A stretch of 64,000 nt of DNA from Armatimonadota bacterium (GTDB lineage: Bacteria; Armatimonadota; UBA10988), in the NCBI GenBank assembly GCA_016235455.1, contig JACRKZ010000079.1, forward strand, positions 1 to 64,000, given 5' to 3'. A model generated the notes under the pieces. It made no database searches. It was given only the letters and a program-made list of their open reading frames with translations, and had not been told where the DNA came from. Positions within the stretch are counted from its first letter, which is position 1, and each line of letters begins with the position of its first letter. Shown here one piece after another: positions 9,081 to 17,088 of the stretch. The position numbers and the translations under genes are program-made.

Positions 9081-9110
9081 TTGACGCCGGCCGTCGCGGC
9101 AGGCTAGCCT
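9081..9110 (+). promoter_or_regulatory. Putative sigma-70 promoter for the DUF4380 gene
   Basis: TTGACG (9081-9086) and TAGCCT (9105-9110) are separated by 18 bases and lie 18 bases before the ATG at 9129, with GTGGAG as ribosome-binding site between. The -35 match is good and the -10 match is moderate. Confidence 0.4.
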
Positions 9111-9128
9111 TGACGTGGAGAACCCTAG

Positions 9129-10472
9129 ATGCGCATCATCTCGTTGGCCACGCTGTTGGGCGCGCTGCCCGTCATGGCGGTGCCGCCGTCCATCTCGCCG
9201 TCGACTTATGGCGGATGGAAGGCCACCAGCCTGAGCAACGGTCTGGTGGAGGTGGTCATCGTGCCGCAAATCGGCGGGCGCATCATCCAGTACAAGCTGG
9301 GCGACAAGGAGTTCTTCTGGGTCAATCCCGATCTCAAGGGCAAGACATCACCGCCCAGCGGGCTCGGGCCGGACGGCGCGTGGCTCAACTACGGTGGCGA
9401 GAAGCTGTGGCCCGCACCCCAGGGCGCGATGCCCGACGGCTGGCCTGGCCCGCCGGACGCCATACTCGACGGCTCGCCGCACACGCTGACCACCTACAGC
9501 GCCGACGGCCACGCCGCGGTGCGCCTGACCAGCCTGGATGACCCGCGCAGCGGTATCCGCTTCAGCCGGTCGGTGCGTGTCTTCCCGGGCACCACGCGCG
9601 TCAGCATCGAAGCCACGATGATCAACATCGACAGCAAGCCGCGGCGCTGGGGCATCTGGTCCGTGACCCAGAACAACGGCGTGGCACCCACGGGCCGGGG
9701 CTACAACAACCTGCTCTCGGCCTACTGCCCCACCAACCCCCGGAGCCGCTATGCCGGCGGCTACAACGTGATGTGCGGCAGCGCCACCAACCCCACCTTC
9801 CGCGCCGACCCGGTGACCGGCGTGACGCGGGTCGACTACCAGTATCAGGTGGGCAAGATCGGCCTCGACTCGGTCGGCGGCTGGGTCGGCGTAGTCGATG
9901 GCGCCAGCGGCTACTGCTTCGTCGAGCGGTACACGCCGCATCCCGACAAACCGTACCCGGACAACGCCTCCGTGGAGTTCTGGTCGAGCGGCCTGGGCAA
10001 AGTCCACGAGACCGACCCGGCCCCGATGCCCAACGACCCCAAGCTCACGCCGTACCTGGTCGAGAGCGAGCTGCTCGGCCCGCTGACCAGCCTGGCGCCG
10101 GGCGAGAGCACCACCTTCTGCTACAGCTTCCAGGCCTGCAACGTGGGCGGCACCTACCCCATCCTCGACTGCACCGAGGTGGGCGTGACCTGCGAGCGCC
10201 TGCGCGTCGGCGGCGGCAGCAGCCTGCATGTCACCGGCCGGTTCGGCGTGTTCCAGCCTGGCCGCCTGGCGTTGCGGCTGCTCGACGCCAAGGCGCGCGT
10301 GCGCGAGACGATCGACCTGACCCAGGTCGCCACGCCTCTCAAGCCGGTGCCCGTCGACGTCACCTTTGACCGCCGCGACCTGCCCGTGGCCGCGCTGGCG
10401 CTGGTCCTGCTCGACGAGAGCGGCAAGCAGGTCGGCGTGCTGGGGCGAGTTGATGTGGGCGCCGGCAGGTAG
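9129..10472 (+). CDS. DUF4380 / galactose-mutarotase-like exported protein
   Basis: A 447-residue protein with a signal peptide (1-17). The DUF4380 hallmarks are present: ATSLSNGLVEVVIVPQIGGRI and WLNYGGEKLWPAPQG (residues 85-99), followed by a large beta-sandwich of galactose-mutarotase type. Members are believed to bind or act on sugars, but no reaction is established. The C-terminal 100 residues are a further beta domain. The start has GTGGAG upstream and a plausible promoter at 9081-9110. It is divergent from the DUF4139 gene and followed by the beta-helix gene on the same strand. Confidence 0.75.
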   Translation: MRIISLATLLGALPVMAVPPSISPSTYGGWKATSLSNGLVEVVIVPQIGGRIIQYKLGDKEFFWVNPDLKGKTSPPSGLGPDGAWLNYGGEKLWPAPQGAMPDGWPGPPDAILDGSPHTLTTYSADGHAAVRLTSLDDPRSGIRFSRSVRVFPGTTRVSIEATMINIDSKPRRWGIWSVTQNNGVAPTGRGYNNLLSAYCPTNPRSRYAGGYNVMCGSATNPTFRADPVTGVTRVDYQYQVGKIGLDSVGGWVGVVDGASGYCFVERYTPHPDKPYPDNASVEFWSSGLGKVHETDPAPMPNDPKLTPYLVESELLGPLTSLAPGESTTFCYSFQACNVGGTYPILDCTEVGVTCERLRVGGGSSLHVTGRFGVFQPGRLALRLLDAKARVRETIDLTQVATPLKPVPVDVTFDRRDLPVAALALVLLDESGKQVGVLGRVDVGAGR

Positions 10473-10494
10473 GCCACGGGCCTGCTGGCCTGCC
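10464..10494 (+). terminator. Stem-loop at the 3' end of the DUF4380 gene
   Basis: GGCAGG (10464-10469) pairs with CCTGCC (10489-10494), and the interior AGGCC/GGCCT (10471-10475/10479-10483) can form a short stem with a three-base loop. It spans the stop codon. No U-run follows, so intrinsic termination is uncertain. Confidence 0.35.
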
Positions 10495-10550
10495 ATACGG
10501 CCGACCGCCTACGTCCGACATGCGTTAAGCTAGAGCCGGGAGAGAGCCCG

Positions 10551-12278
10551 ATGCTGTCGGTTGCGCTGTGCTTGTCGTTGCTGGCCACTCCGGTCGTGCC
10601 CGCCAACCTGGCCAGCGCTCTGGCCGGCCTGCCGGCCGGTGGCGTGCTCACCTTGGCGCCTGGCGAGGTCGCGGGCTCGGTCAACATCCCCGCCGACGGC
10701 GTGACTCTGCAAGGCAGCGGCGGCACGCGGCTGCGCGGCGCGGTGCGCGTCGGCGCACACGTAGGCGTTACACTGCGCGGGCTCAGCCTGGAGCCGGGCG
10801 ACGACACGGCCGTGGATGGCGCGCAAGCCGAGGGGCTGACCGTCGACTCCTGCCGCATTGCCGGCGCGCGCATCGGCGTGGCCTTGGGCAAAGGCGGCGT
10901 GGTTACCGGCTGCACCTTCAGCGGCATCACCCAGACCGCGATCGAGGTCGGCACCGACGGTGTGCGTGTCGAGGACAACCTGCTGATCGACTGCGGACGT
11001 GGTCGGGACGGCGCTGGTATCACGCTGCGCGGCGGCAAGGGCGCGCTCGTGCGCGGCAATTGGCTGGTGCGTAGCGCGCTGGTAGTCGGCGCGGTGGGCG
11101 AGGCCACGCTCGAAGCCAACGCGCTCAGCGGCGCGGGCATCGAAGTCGGGCCCGGCGCCAAGGGCGTGCAGTTGGCGCTCAACACCATCTACGACGCCCC
11201 GCAGGCCGTGACGCTGCGTGACGGCACCGACAATCGACTGCTGGGCAACTGGTTGCTCGACGGTCGCTTCCTGTTCGGCCAGGCCGTCGGCCACGAGGGC
11301 ATGGGACTGGTGCTGGCCGAGCATGTTGCCGGCGGCAGCGCCGACAACATGGTTGCGGGCAACCTGTTCCAAGTCTCCGGCCCGGCGGTCGTGGCTCAGA
11401 GCGATTCGCCGCCAACACCGCGCAAGCCCGCGGACCCGTGCCCGCTGCTGCGCCGCAACCGCTTCTCGGGCAACCTCTACGACCGCGCCGACAGCCAGTC
11501 GACGCTGCCGGTGGGCATGTTGCTCGAAGGGACTGGCCGGCCGGTGCCGGTGCCCACGCTGGCCGCCTATGACCAGCGTGGCCTCCTGGCGCAGTCCGAC
11601 CCGGGCGACCTGGGTCTGCTGCCCCGCTGGCTGTGGATCACCGCGGGCGACAAGCCGGCGCTGCTGCCGAGCCTCTACGACCCGTCGTGCGAGGCGCCGT
11701 CGGTACGCGATGGCGTGCCCGTGGGCTGGACGCCGGCGGGCGGTCAGACCTCATTAAGCACCGATGGCGATGCCCGCGACGGCCGCTGCGCCCTGCAGGT
11801 CGTCGGCCGCGGCGACGAGCCGGCGCCCATTGGCTGGCGCTCGCAGCGGCTGCCGGTGCTGCCGGGCGCCACCTACGGCCTGGCTGCCTGGCTGCGCACC
11901 GATGACGTGCAGCCGATGACCGATGACGGCGGGGTCGTGGTCACCGCGCGCTGGCTTTCGGTCACTGGCGAGGTGCTGGGCCGCGTGGTGCTCCTCGGGC
12001 CGGGCGAACTGCCGCTGCTGCGCCGGGGCACGCAGCCCTGGACCGATCTCTCCAGTGAGCAATCAGCACCTGAGCAGGCGGCCTGGCTGGAGGTCTTTGC
12101 CGGGCTCGACCACGCCAAGGGCAATGTGCGTTTCGACGCGGTGAGCATCGAGCAGACGCAGCCGTCGGCACCGACACTCACCCGGCTGCCGTGGTTGGCC
12201 AAGCCTGGCGACCCGCCTCCGCCGCCCAAACCCAAGCGCATGCAGCCCTGGCGGCCCGGCTGGGGCAAGGTCAACTAG
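10551..12278 (+). CDS. Secreted right-handed parallel beta-helix protein
   Basis: A 575-residue protein with a short signal peptide (1-18). Residues 20-290 are repeated turns of about 22 residues rich in V/G/N (GVTLQGSGG, GVTLRGLSLEPG, GVRVEDNLLIDCG, NRLLGNWLLDG), the pattern of pectate-lyase-like right-handed beta-helices. Residues 380-540 form a carbohydrate-binding-like beta-sandwich (CALQVVGRGDEP, GLAAWLRTDD). The chain ends in a Pro/Lys-rich tail. Such proteins bind or cleave polysaccharides; catalytic residues were not identified. ATG 10551 is preceded by GGGAGAG. It converges with the STN-domain gene across the palindromic repeats at 12279. Confidence 0.75.
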   Translation: MLSVALCLSLLATPVVPANLASALAGLPAGGVLTLAPGEVAGSVNIPADGVTLQGSGGTRLRGAVRVGAHVGVTLRGLSLEPGDDTAVDGAQAEGLTVDSCRIAGARIGVALGKGGVVTGCTFSGITQTAIEVGTDGVRVEDNLLIDCGRGRDGAGITLRGGKGALVRGNWLVRSALVVGAVGEATLEANALSGAGIEVGPGAKGVQLALNTIYDAPQAVTLRDGTDNRLLGNWLLDGRFLFGQAVGHEGMGLVLAEHVAGGSADNMVAGNLFQVSGPAVVAQSDSPPTPRKPADPCPLLRRNRFSGNLYDRADSQSTLPVGMLLEGTGRPVPVPTLAAYDQRGLLAQSDPGDLGLLPRWLWITAGDKPALLPSLYDPSCEAPSVRDGVPVGWTPAGGQTSLSTDGDARDGRCALQVVGRGDEPAPIGWRSQRLPVLPGATYGLAAWLRTDDVQPMTDDGGVVVTARWLSVTGEVLGRVVLLGPGELPLLRRGTQPWTDLSSEQSAPEQAAWLEVFAGLDHAKGNVRFDAVSIEQTQPSAPTLTRLPWLAKPGDPPPPPKPKRMQPWRPGWGKVN

Positions 12279-12362
12279 AGCAGTCTCAGTCGCAGACTGA
12301 GCAGTCTCAGTCGCAGACTGAGCAGTCTCAGTCGCAGACTGAGCAGTCTCAGTCGCAGACTG
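12279..12362. repeat. Four perfect tandem 21-bp palindromic units between convergent genes
   Basis: Four identical 21-base units run head to tail (12279-12299, 12300-12320, 12321-12341, 12342-12362), starting directly after the beta-helix stop codon and ending 7 bases before the stop of the opposite gene. Each unit holds CAGTCT...AGACTG, and each unit junction holds CTCAGTC-GCA-GACTGAG, a 7-base stem with a three-base loop. Alternative hairpins are therefore possible along the array. It probably acts as a bidirectional terminator or RNA stabiliser; copy number may vary by slippage. Confidence 0.9.
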
Positions 12363-12369
12363 AGCGGGC

Positions 12370-14598
12370 TCAGTTGGTCGGCGCCACCGTATAGGTGTAC
12401 CAGCGTGGGGTCTCGGCGATATCGCCGCGGAGCACCGTGGCCTTGACCCAGTGCGGGCCAGGCGTGCTGACCTCGGGCCGGTACTCGGCCGGCGAGGGGA
12501 GCGGCAACTTCGCCGCACCGACCTCGCGGCCGTCGTCGTCGACCACCGCCAATGCCAGCGTCACGTCCTGCCGCGGCTCGGCGCAGGTAAACCGCAGACG
12601 CGGCGGCTCGGGGCCGGCGGCCTTGTTGGTCAACTGCACGCAGCGCAGTGTCACTGGTGCCGTCAGGCCGTCCAGATCGAGGCGCGTCGGCGTGTTGCCG
12701 CCAGCGGACAGGGCCACACTGCGGCCCTCGGGCGTGAACAGCGCGCCCCGCGCGCCGCGGCCCGTGCTGGCGGTGGTCAGCGGCAGCGCCGTGCCGTAGC
12801 TGCCGTCGGTGGGCGCCACCATCAGCGTGTCGCTCGACTCGTCGTAGTACAGCACGCGGCGTCGCGTGGCATCGAGCGACGGCGCGGCATAGGTGCGCGC
12901 AGGCGCCCACGGCCGCAGCAACTGCAGCGTGCCGTCGGGCGTGAGCAGCACCACCGCCTGGCGCTCCTCGCTCAGCAAGGTAGCCAGCAGCGTGCCGTCG
13001 GGCAAGCACTCGGCATCGCCCAAGCCCGGCTGGCCGAACGGCGCGGGCGGCGCCACCTCAGCGCCGGCGTCCAGGTCGTAGGCGCGCAACCGGCTGGCTC
13101 GAGCGCGCAGATCCTGCTCGGTCACGAGCAGCAGCCGACCGTCGGGCGTCCAAGTCGTGCGGCGCAGCGTCTTGTCGCCCTCGGCGGTCATGATCTGCTT
13201 GTGTGCGCCCGACGAGTTGGTCTTCTGCAGCCACAAGGCGTTGCCCACGACCCAGGCCAGATGGCCCTCGTCCGGGCTCCAGGTGGCCCAGGTCTTGGTG
13301 GTCTCCTGGTCGGTCAACTGCGTGGCCAGGCCGTGGCCGAGGATGTCGGTGGCCTGGAGCTGGTTGTGGAAGTTGTCGGCGTAGAGTACACGGTCGCCGG
13401 CGGGGCTGACATCCCAGATCTGGCCGCCGCGGTCCCATAGCTGGCGGCGCGCAGTTGTGGTCACGCCGAGTCGCACCCGCGCCGAGCGCAGGCTGAACGG
13501 CTCATCGGCCACGAACGATTCCCAGATGGAGCTGGGATCGCCCCCGTCGGCCGCGGCCAGCGCCGCGGTGCCGTAGAGCGCGTCGGAATCCTGTGCATCC
13601 CTGGTCAGTGCCGCCTGCAGCGCCACACTGGCGCCGCCGGCGTTGCCTTCCTGGCGCAGCAGTTCGCCATAGGCGGCCAACACACAGGCCTCATTGGGCC
13701 AGCGCGTCACGGCCAGCGTGGCGTCGGTCATGGCCAGGCCGGTGTCGCCGAGCTGGTACCGCGCCACCGCCGCCAGCGCGGCCGCCTTGGGCTGGTCGTC
13801 GACCTCCGGTCCGGCCTGGCGCAGCCGGCTGTAAGCATCGCCGGGATCGCCCGACACCACCGCCAGTTCGGCCAGGGTCACCAGCGCCTGCGTGCGCAAC
13901 TCAGCTGAGCGCGAGGCCTCGCCCGCCAGCGTCGACGCCGGCCGGGATTCGCCCAGCCAGGCGAACAGCCGCGCGCCGCGCAGTGCCGCGGCTGGGGAGT
14001 TGTCCCAACTCGACCACCAGCCCGGCATGGCCCGCACCAGCGCCTCGCGCCAGTCTGGCCGAAGGTCGCGCAGCCGCCAGCCGACGGCCGCCGCCGCCTT
14101 GCGGTCGCTCGGCTGGTCGAACGCCGCGCGCAGCAGCGCAAACATATCGTCGACCACCGGCTTGGGCAGCGCGCCGAGGGCGGCGTTCATGGCGGGGGTC
14201 GGCGCCGGCGGCAGCGCGGTCGGGCCGACCGTGGGGATGCCGCCGACCGGCGGGCCGCCAGGCCGAGGCTGGTTGGCCGCTGGCCGGATGGACAGCATCG
14301 GGCCGAAGACCTGGTACTCGAGGCCGCGACCGGCGAGCAGTTGGTCCAGCGCGAAGGTCACCGTGACCTCGCGCAGCACGAGATCGACCTTGTCGGTGGG
14401 CAGCGTCGTGCCGACGACGGCCAGCTTGAGCCCAGCCTGTTCGACCACCTTGGCCAAGGCTTCCGGCAGCGGCATGCCTTGGGCCTGTAGCGAGATCTTG
14501 CCGCCGCCGGCGGGAGCCGCGGCCGGCTGGCCGACAACCAGACCCGCCATCAGGACGCCCCAAAGGCACCACCAGCCCACACTGCTTACCCGTCTCAT
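12370..14598 (-). CDS. STN-domain / TPR / TolB-like beta-propeller exported protein
   Basis: A 742-residue protein. ATG 14598 is chosen because GGAG lies upstream and a signal peptide (residues 1-24) follows; a longer frame starts at 14637. Residues 35-105 look like a secretin/TonB short N-terminal (STN) domain: QGMPLPEALAKVVEQAGLKL, then a YQVFGPMLSIRP end. A Pro/Gly-rich linker leads to helical repeats (about 145-370, TPR-like) and then a six-bladed-type propeller (about 390-640) with WDVSPAGDRVLYA, WSPDEGHLAWVV and WTPDGRLLLV blades. STN domains usually sit at the front of secretins or TonB receptors, so this is an unusual arrangement. The function is unknown. Confidence 0.7.
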   Translation of the reverse strand: MRRVSSVGWWCLWGVLMAGLVVGQPAAAPAGGGKISLQAQGMPLPEALAKVVEQAGLKLAVVGTTLPTDKVDLVLREVTVTFALDQLLAGRGLEYQVFGPMLSIRPAANQPRPGGPPVGGIPTVGPTALPPAPTPAMNAALGALPKPVVDDMFALLRAAFDQPSDRKAAAAVGWRLRDLRPDWREALVRAMPGWWSSWDNSPAAALRGARLFAWLGESRPASTLAGEASRSAELRTQALVTLAELAVVSGDPGDAYSRLRQAGPEVDDQPKAAALAAVARYQLGDTGLAMTDATLAVTRWPNEACVLAAYGELLRQEGNAGGASVALQAALTRDAQDSDALYGTAALAAADGGDPSSIWESFVADEPFSLRSARVRLGVTTTARRQLWDRGGQIWDVSPAGDRVLYADNFHNQLQATDILGHGLATQLTDQETTKTWATWSPDEGHLAWVVGNALWLQKTNSSGAHKQIMTAEGDKTLRRTTWTPDGRLLLVTEQDLRARASRLRAYDLDAGAEVAPPAPFGQPGLGDAECLPDGTLLATLLSEERQAVVLLTPDGTLQLLRPWAPARTYAAPSLDATRRRVLYYDESSDTLMVAPTDGSYGTALPLTTASTGRGARGALFTPEGRSVALSAGGNTPTRLDLDGLTAPVTLRCVQLTNKAAGPEPPRLRFTCAEPRQDVTLALAVVDDDGREVGAAKLPLPSPAEYRPEVSTPGPHWVKATVLRGDIAETPRWYTYTVAPTN

Positions 14599-14711
14599 GG
14601 CTGCTCCACGTCTCGCCAGCCCGTTGGACGCTGACACGCCCCGCCTTGTTCGATGCCCGCCGCCGGGCGATTCGTGGCATCATGAGGGGAACGTTGAACC
14701 CGGAGGCCCGT

Positions 14712-15716
14712 ATGTCCCGCGCCAAGCTGCTGGTGAATCTACCACCTGGTTTCCACTCCGTGCCGCAATTGCAGCCCGTCTTTGAGCGCCTGGCCGACCG
14801 ATTCGAGCTGCGCCGCACCTCGCACAACGCGCCAGACGAGATCGCCGCCGACCTGGCCTGGGCCGACGCTGTGCTCATGTGGTCGTGGCCGGCACTGGAC
14901 GACGACCTGCTCGACCGCGCACCCAATCTGAGAATGTCCGCGCAGCTCGACGTGGGTGGCGCAGCGGCGCGCGTGGCCTTGAGGCGCGGCTTTCCGCTGT
15001 CGGTGGCACGCGGCGGGTTCTCACCGGCGGTGGCCGAGTTCGCGCTGGGCTTGATCCTCAACGGGCTGCGCCGCATCAGCGACTTCCACGCCGAGATGCG
15101 GCTGGGAACCGAGCCGTGGGTTCGCAGCTACCCTGACGACATCGATCCCCGCGAGCGCGAGTTGACCGGCGCCAGCGTCGGGCTGGTCGGCTTCGGCGGT
15201 GTGGGCCGGCGCCTGGCCGAGTTGCTCGGCCCGTTCCACTGCGACCTGCGTGTCTACGACCCGTTCGTCGCGGACGAACCCGTGGCCACAGCGGGTGGTC
15301 GCCGCGTCGAACTGGCCGACCTGATCAGCCAATCCGACGTGGTCGTGCTCTGTGCGGCCAACAACGCGGGCACGAAGCACCTGCTCGACGAGGCGGCGGT
15401 CAGCCGGCTGCGCGAGGGCGCGCTGCTCGTCAATGTGGCGCGCTCGGCACTGGTCGACGGCGCGGCGCTGGCCCGACGCGTGGCTGCCGGCGAGGTGACG
15501 GCCATGCTGGACGTGTTCGACACCGAGCCGCTGCCCGCCGACTCGCCCTGGCGCGGCCTGGCCGGCGCCTACCTCACACCACACCGTGCCGGTGGGCTGC
15601 TCAGCTCGACGCGACGCATCCTCGAAGCGTTGGCCGACGACCTGGAAGCCTGCTTCGACGGCCGGCCGCGGCGCTGGGCGTTGACCGAGGCCATGCTGCC
15701 CGGATTGGATGGCTGA
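14712..15716 (+). CDS. D-2-hydroxyacid dehydrogenase, NAD-binding
   Basis: A 334-residue enzyme of the D-isomer-specific 2-hydroxyacid dehydrogenase family, similar in layout to phosphoglycerate and glyoxylate reductases. The NAD loop GFGGVG is at residues 160-165. The catalytic trio is present: Arg244 (NVARSALVDG), Glu272 (DVFDTEPLP) and His291 (LTPHRAGG). ATG 14712 follows GGAGG by five bases; an in-frame upstream start at 14646 has no ribosome site. The substrate is unknown. It is divergent from the STN-domain gene and precedes the esterase gene. Confidence 0.85.
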   Translation: MSRAKLLVNLPPGFHSVPQLQPVFERLADRFELRRTSHNAPDEIAADLAWADAVLMWSWPALDDDLLDRAPNLRMSAQLDVGGAAARVALRRGFPLSVARGGFSPAVAEFALGLILNGLRRISDFHAEMRLGTEPWVRSYPDDIDPRERELTGASVGLVGFGGVGRRLAELLGPFHCDLRVYDPFVADEPVATAGGRRVELADLISQSDVVVLCAANNAGTKHLLDEAAVSRLREGALLVNVARSALVDGAALARRVAAGEVTAMLDVFDTEPLPADSPWRGLAGAYLTPHRAGGLLSSTRRILEALADDLEACFDGRPRRWALTEAMLPGLDG

Positions 15717-15747
15717 TCCCGGCAGGACGCGCGCGGCGCATGACGAA

Positions 15748-15770
15748 GCCACCTGACCAAGTGAGGTGGC
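15748..15770 (+). promoter_or_regulatory. Hairpin covering the ribosome-binding site of the esterase gene
   Basis: GCCACCT (15748-15754) is perfectly complementary to AGGTGGC (15764-15770), leaving a nine-base loop. The right arm is the Shine-Dalgarno (GAGGTGG) for the ATG at 15772, so folding would block initiation. Confidence 0.5.
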
Positions 15771-15771
15771 G

Positions 15772-17088
15772 ATGAACGCATCGAAGTCGCGGTATCTGGT
15801 GGCCCTCGCGCTGCTGCTCGGCGCGCTGGCCCGGCCCTGGGCGCAGCCGGCACCGCCTGCAGCGCCGGCGCCGGTCGAGCTGTCGGTGGTCACCGACAAG
15901 CCCGCGGCGCTCTATACCGTCGGCGAGCAGGTCAGGTTCATGGTCACGCTGCGGCGCGACGGCGCCCCAGCGGCCGACGGCGACGTGGCCTGGCAACTGG
16001 ACAAGGACGGCGTAGCGCCGGTCACGCGCGGCACGGTCAAGGTGGCCAACGGCTCGGCAACCGTCACGGGCAGCCTGGCCGAGCCCGGCTTTCTGGCCTG
16101 CCGGCTGACCTACACGCCGCCCGGCGGCAAGGCCGTCACGTCGGTGGCCGGCGCTGGGTTCGAGCCCGAGAAAATCAAGCCCAGCTTGCCGGTGCCCGAT
16201 GATTTTGACACCTTCTGGGCCGCGCAGAAGGCCAAGTTGCGCGCTCAGGCCGCGCCCGCCGCGCTGAAGACGGTGCCCTCACCCAGTGCCGACACCGACT
16301 GCTTCGACGTGCAGATCCCGTGCCTCGACTGGCGCCCGGTCTCGGCCTATCTGGCCAAGCCCAAAGACGCCAAGCCCGGCAGCCTGCCGATCATCCTGTC
16401 GGTGCACGGTGCGGGCGTGCGCGGCTCCAGTCTCGGCGGCGCGGTCGGCAACTCGCGGGGCTACCGAGCGCTGTCCATGGACCTGAACGCCAACGGCATC
16501 GCCAACGGCAAGCCCGACGCGTGGTACACCGAGATGGCCAACGGCGACCTGCGCGACTACCGCTTCCAGGGCCGCGACGACCGCGAGAAGTGCTACTTCC
16601 TGGGCATGTTCCTGCGTTTGGTGCGAGCGCTGGACTACCTGTGCAGCCAGCCCGAGTGGGACGGCAAGCACGTCATCGTCACCGGCGGCAGCCAGGGCGG
16701 CGGACAGTCGCTGGCAGCGGCCGGGCTGGACCCGCGCGTGACGCTCATCTGCGCCGGTGTGCCGGCCATCTGCGACCACTCGGGCAAGGTCGCCGGACGC
16801 ATCAACGGCTGGCCCAAGCTGGTGCCCGACGTGGACGGCAAGCCGGACCCCAAGATCCTGGAGGTCGCCCGCTACTTCGACTGCATGAACCTGGCGACCC
16901 GTAGCAAGGCCCGCGCCGTGCTGAGCGTGGGCTTCATCGACACGGTCTGCCCGCCGAGCAGCGTCTACGCCGCCTACAACGCACTGCCCGGCACCAAGGA
17001 CATCGTCTGCGAGCCACTCATGGGCCACGCCAGCACCGACCGTATCGGCCGGGCCTTTGGCGCGGCCATGCGGGCGCACCTGCAATGA
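15772..17088 (+). CDS. Acetylxylan-esterase (AXE1)-like secreted alpha/beta hydrolase
   Basis: A 438-residue exported protein (signal peptide about 1-25). Residues 35-125 are an Ig-like beta domain and 135-438 an AXE1/cephalosporin-C-deacetylase-type hydrolase beginning VPDDFDTFWAAQKAKL. The likely triad is Ser307 (GGSQGG), Asp390 (GFIDTVCPP) and His419 (MGHAS). The family removes acetyl groups from xylan or oligosaccharides. ATG 15772 is preferred over GTG 15766 because GAGGTGG precedes it. The stop overlaps the next start by four bases, so it is translated with the large glycosidase that follows. The ribosome site lies in a hairpin (15748-15770). Confidence 0.85.
   Translation: MNASKSRYLVALALLLGALARPWAQPAPPAAPAPVELSVVTDKPAALYTVGEQVRFMVTLRRDGAPAADGDVAWQLDKDGVAPVTRGTVKVANGSATVTGSLAEPGFLACRLTYTPPGGKAVTSVAGAGFEPEKIKPSLPVPDDFDTFWAAQKAKLRAQAAPAALKTVPSPSADTDCFDVQIPCLDWRPVSAYLAKPKDAKPGSLPIILSVHGAGVRGSSLGGAVGNSRGYRALSMDLNANGIANGKPDAWYTEMANGDLRDYRFQGRDDREKCYFLGMFLRLVRALDYLCSQPEWDGKHVIVTGGSQGGGQSLAAAGLDPRVTLICAGVPAICDHSGKVAGRINGWPKLVPDVDGKPDPKILEVARYFDCMNLATRSKARAVLSVGFIDTVCPPSSVYAAYNALPGTKDIVCEPLMGHASTDRIGRAFGAAMRAHLQ

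Noticed and set aside
6791..9541. A 900-codon open frame opposite the SLH and DUF4139 genes.
   Set aside because: It is an antisense artefact of high GC third positions: His/Gln/Arg/Ala-rich, no domain, no ribosome site, and the minus-strand genes have signal peptides and family motifs.
12279..12362. CRISPR array.
   Set aside because: The copies are directly adjacent with no spacers and no cas genes are present.
12191..12394. Reading through the 12279 repeats as a Gln/Ser-rich peptide (EQSQSQT units).
   Set aside because: No start of its own with a ribosome site, and the DNA is palindromic, so it looks like a structural element rather than a coding one.
14646..14711. Longer start for the D-2-hydroxyacid dehydrogenase.
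   Set aside because: The added residues are not homologous to family N-termini, while ATG 14712 has GGAGG five bases ahead.
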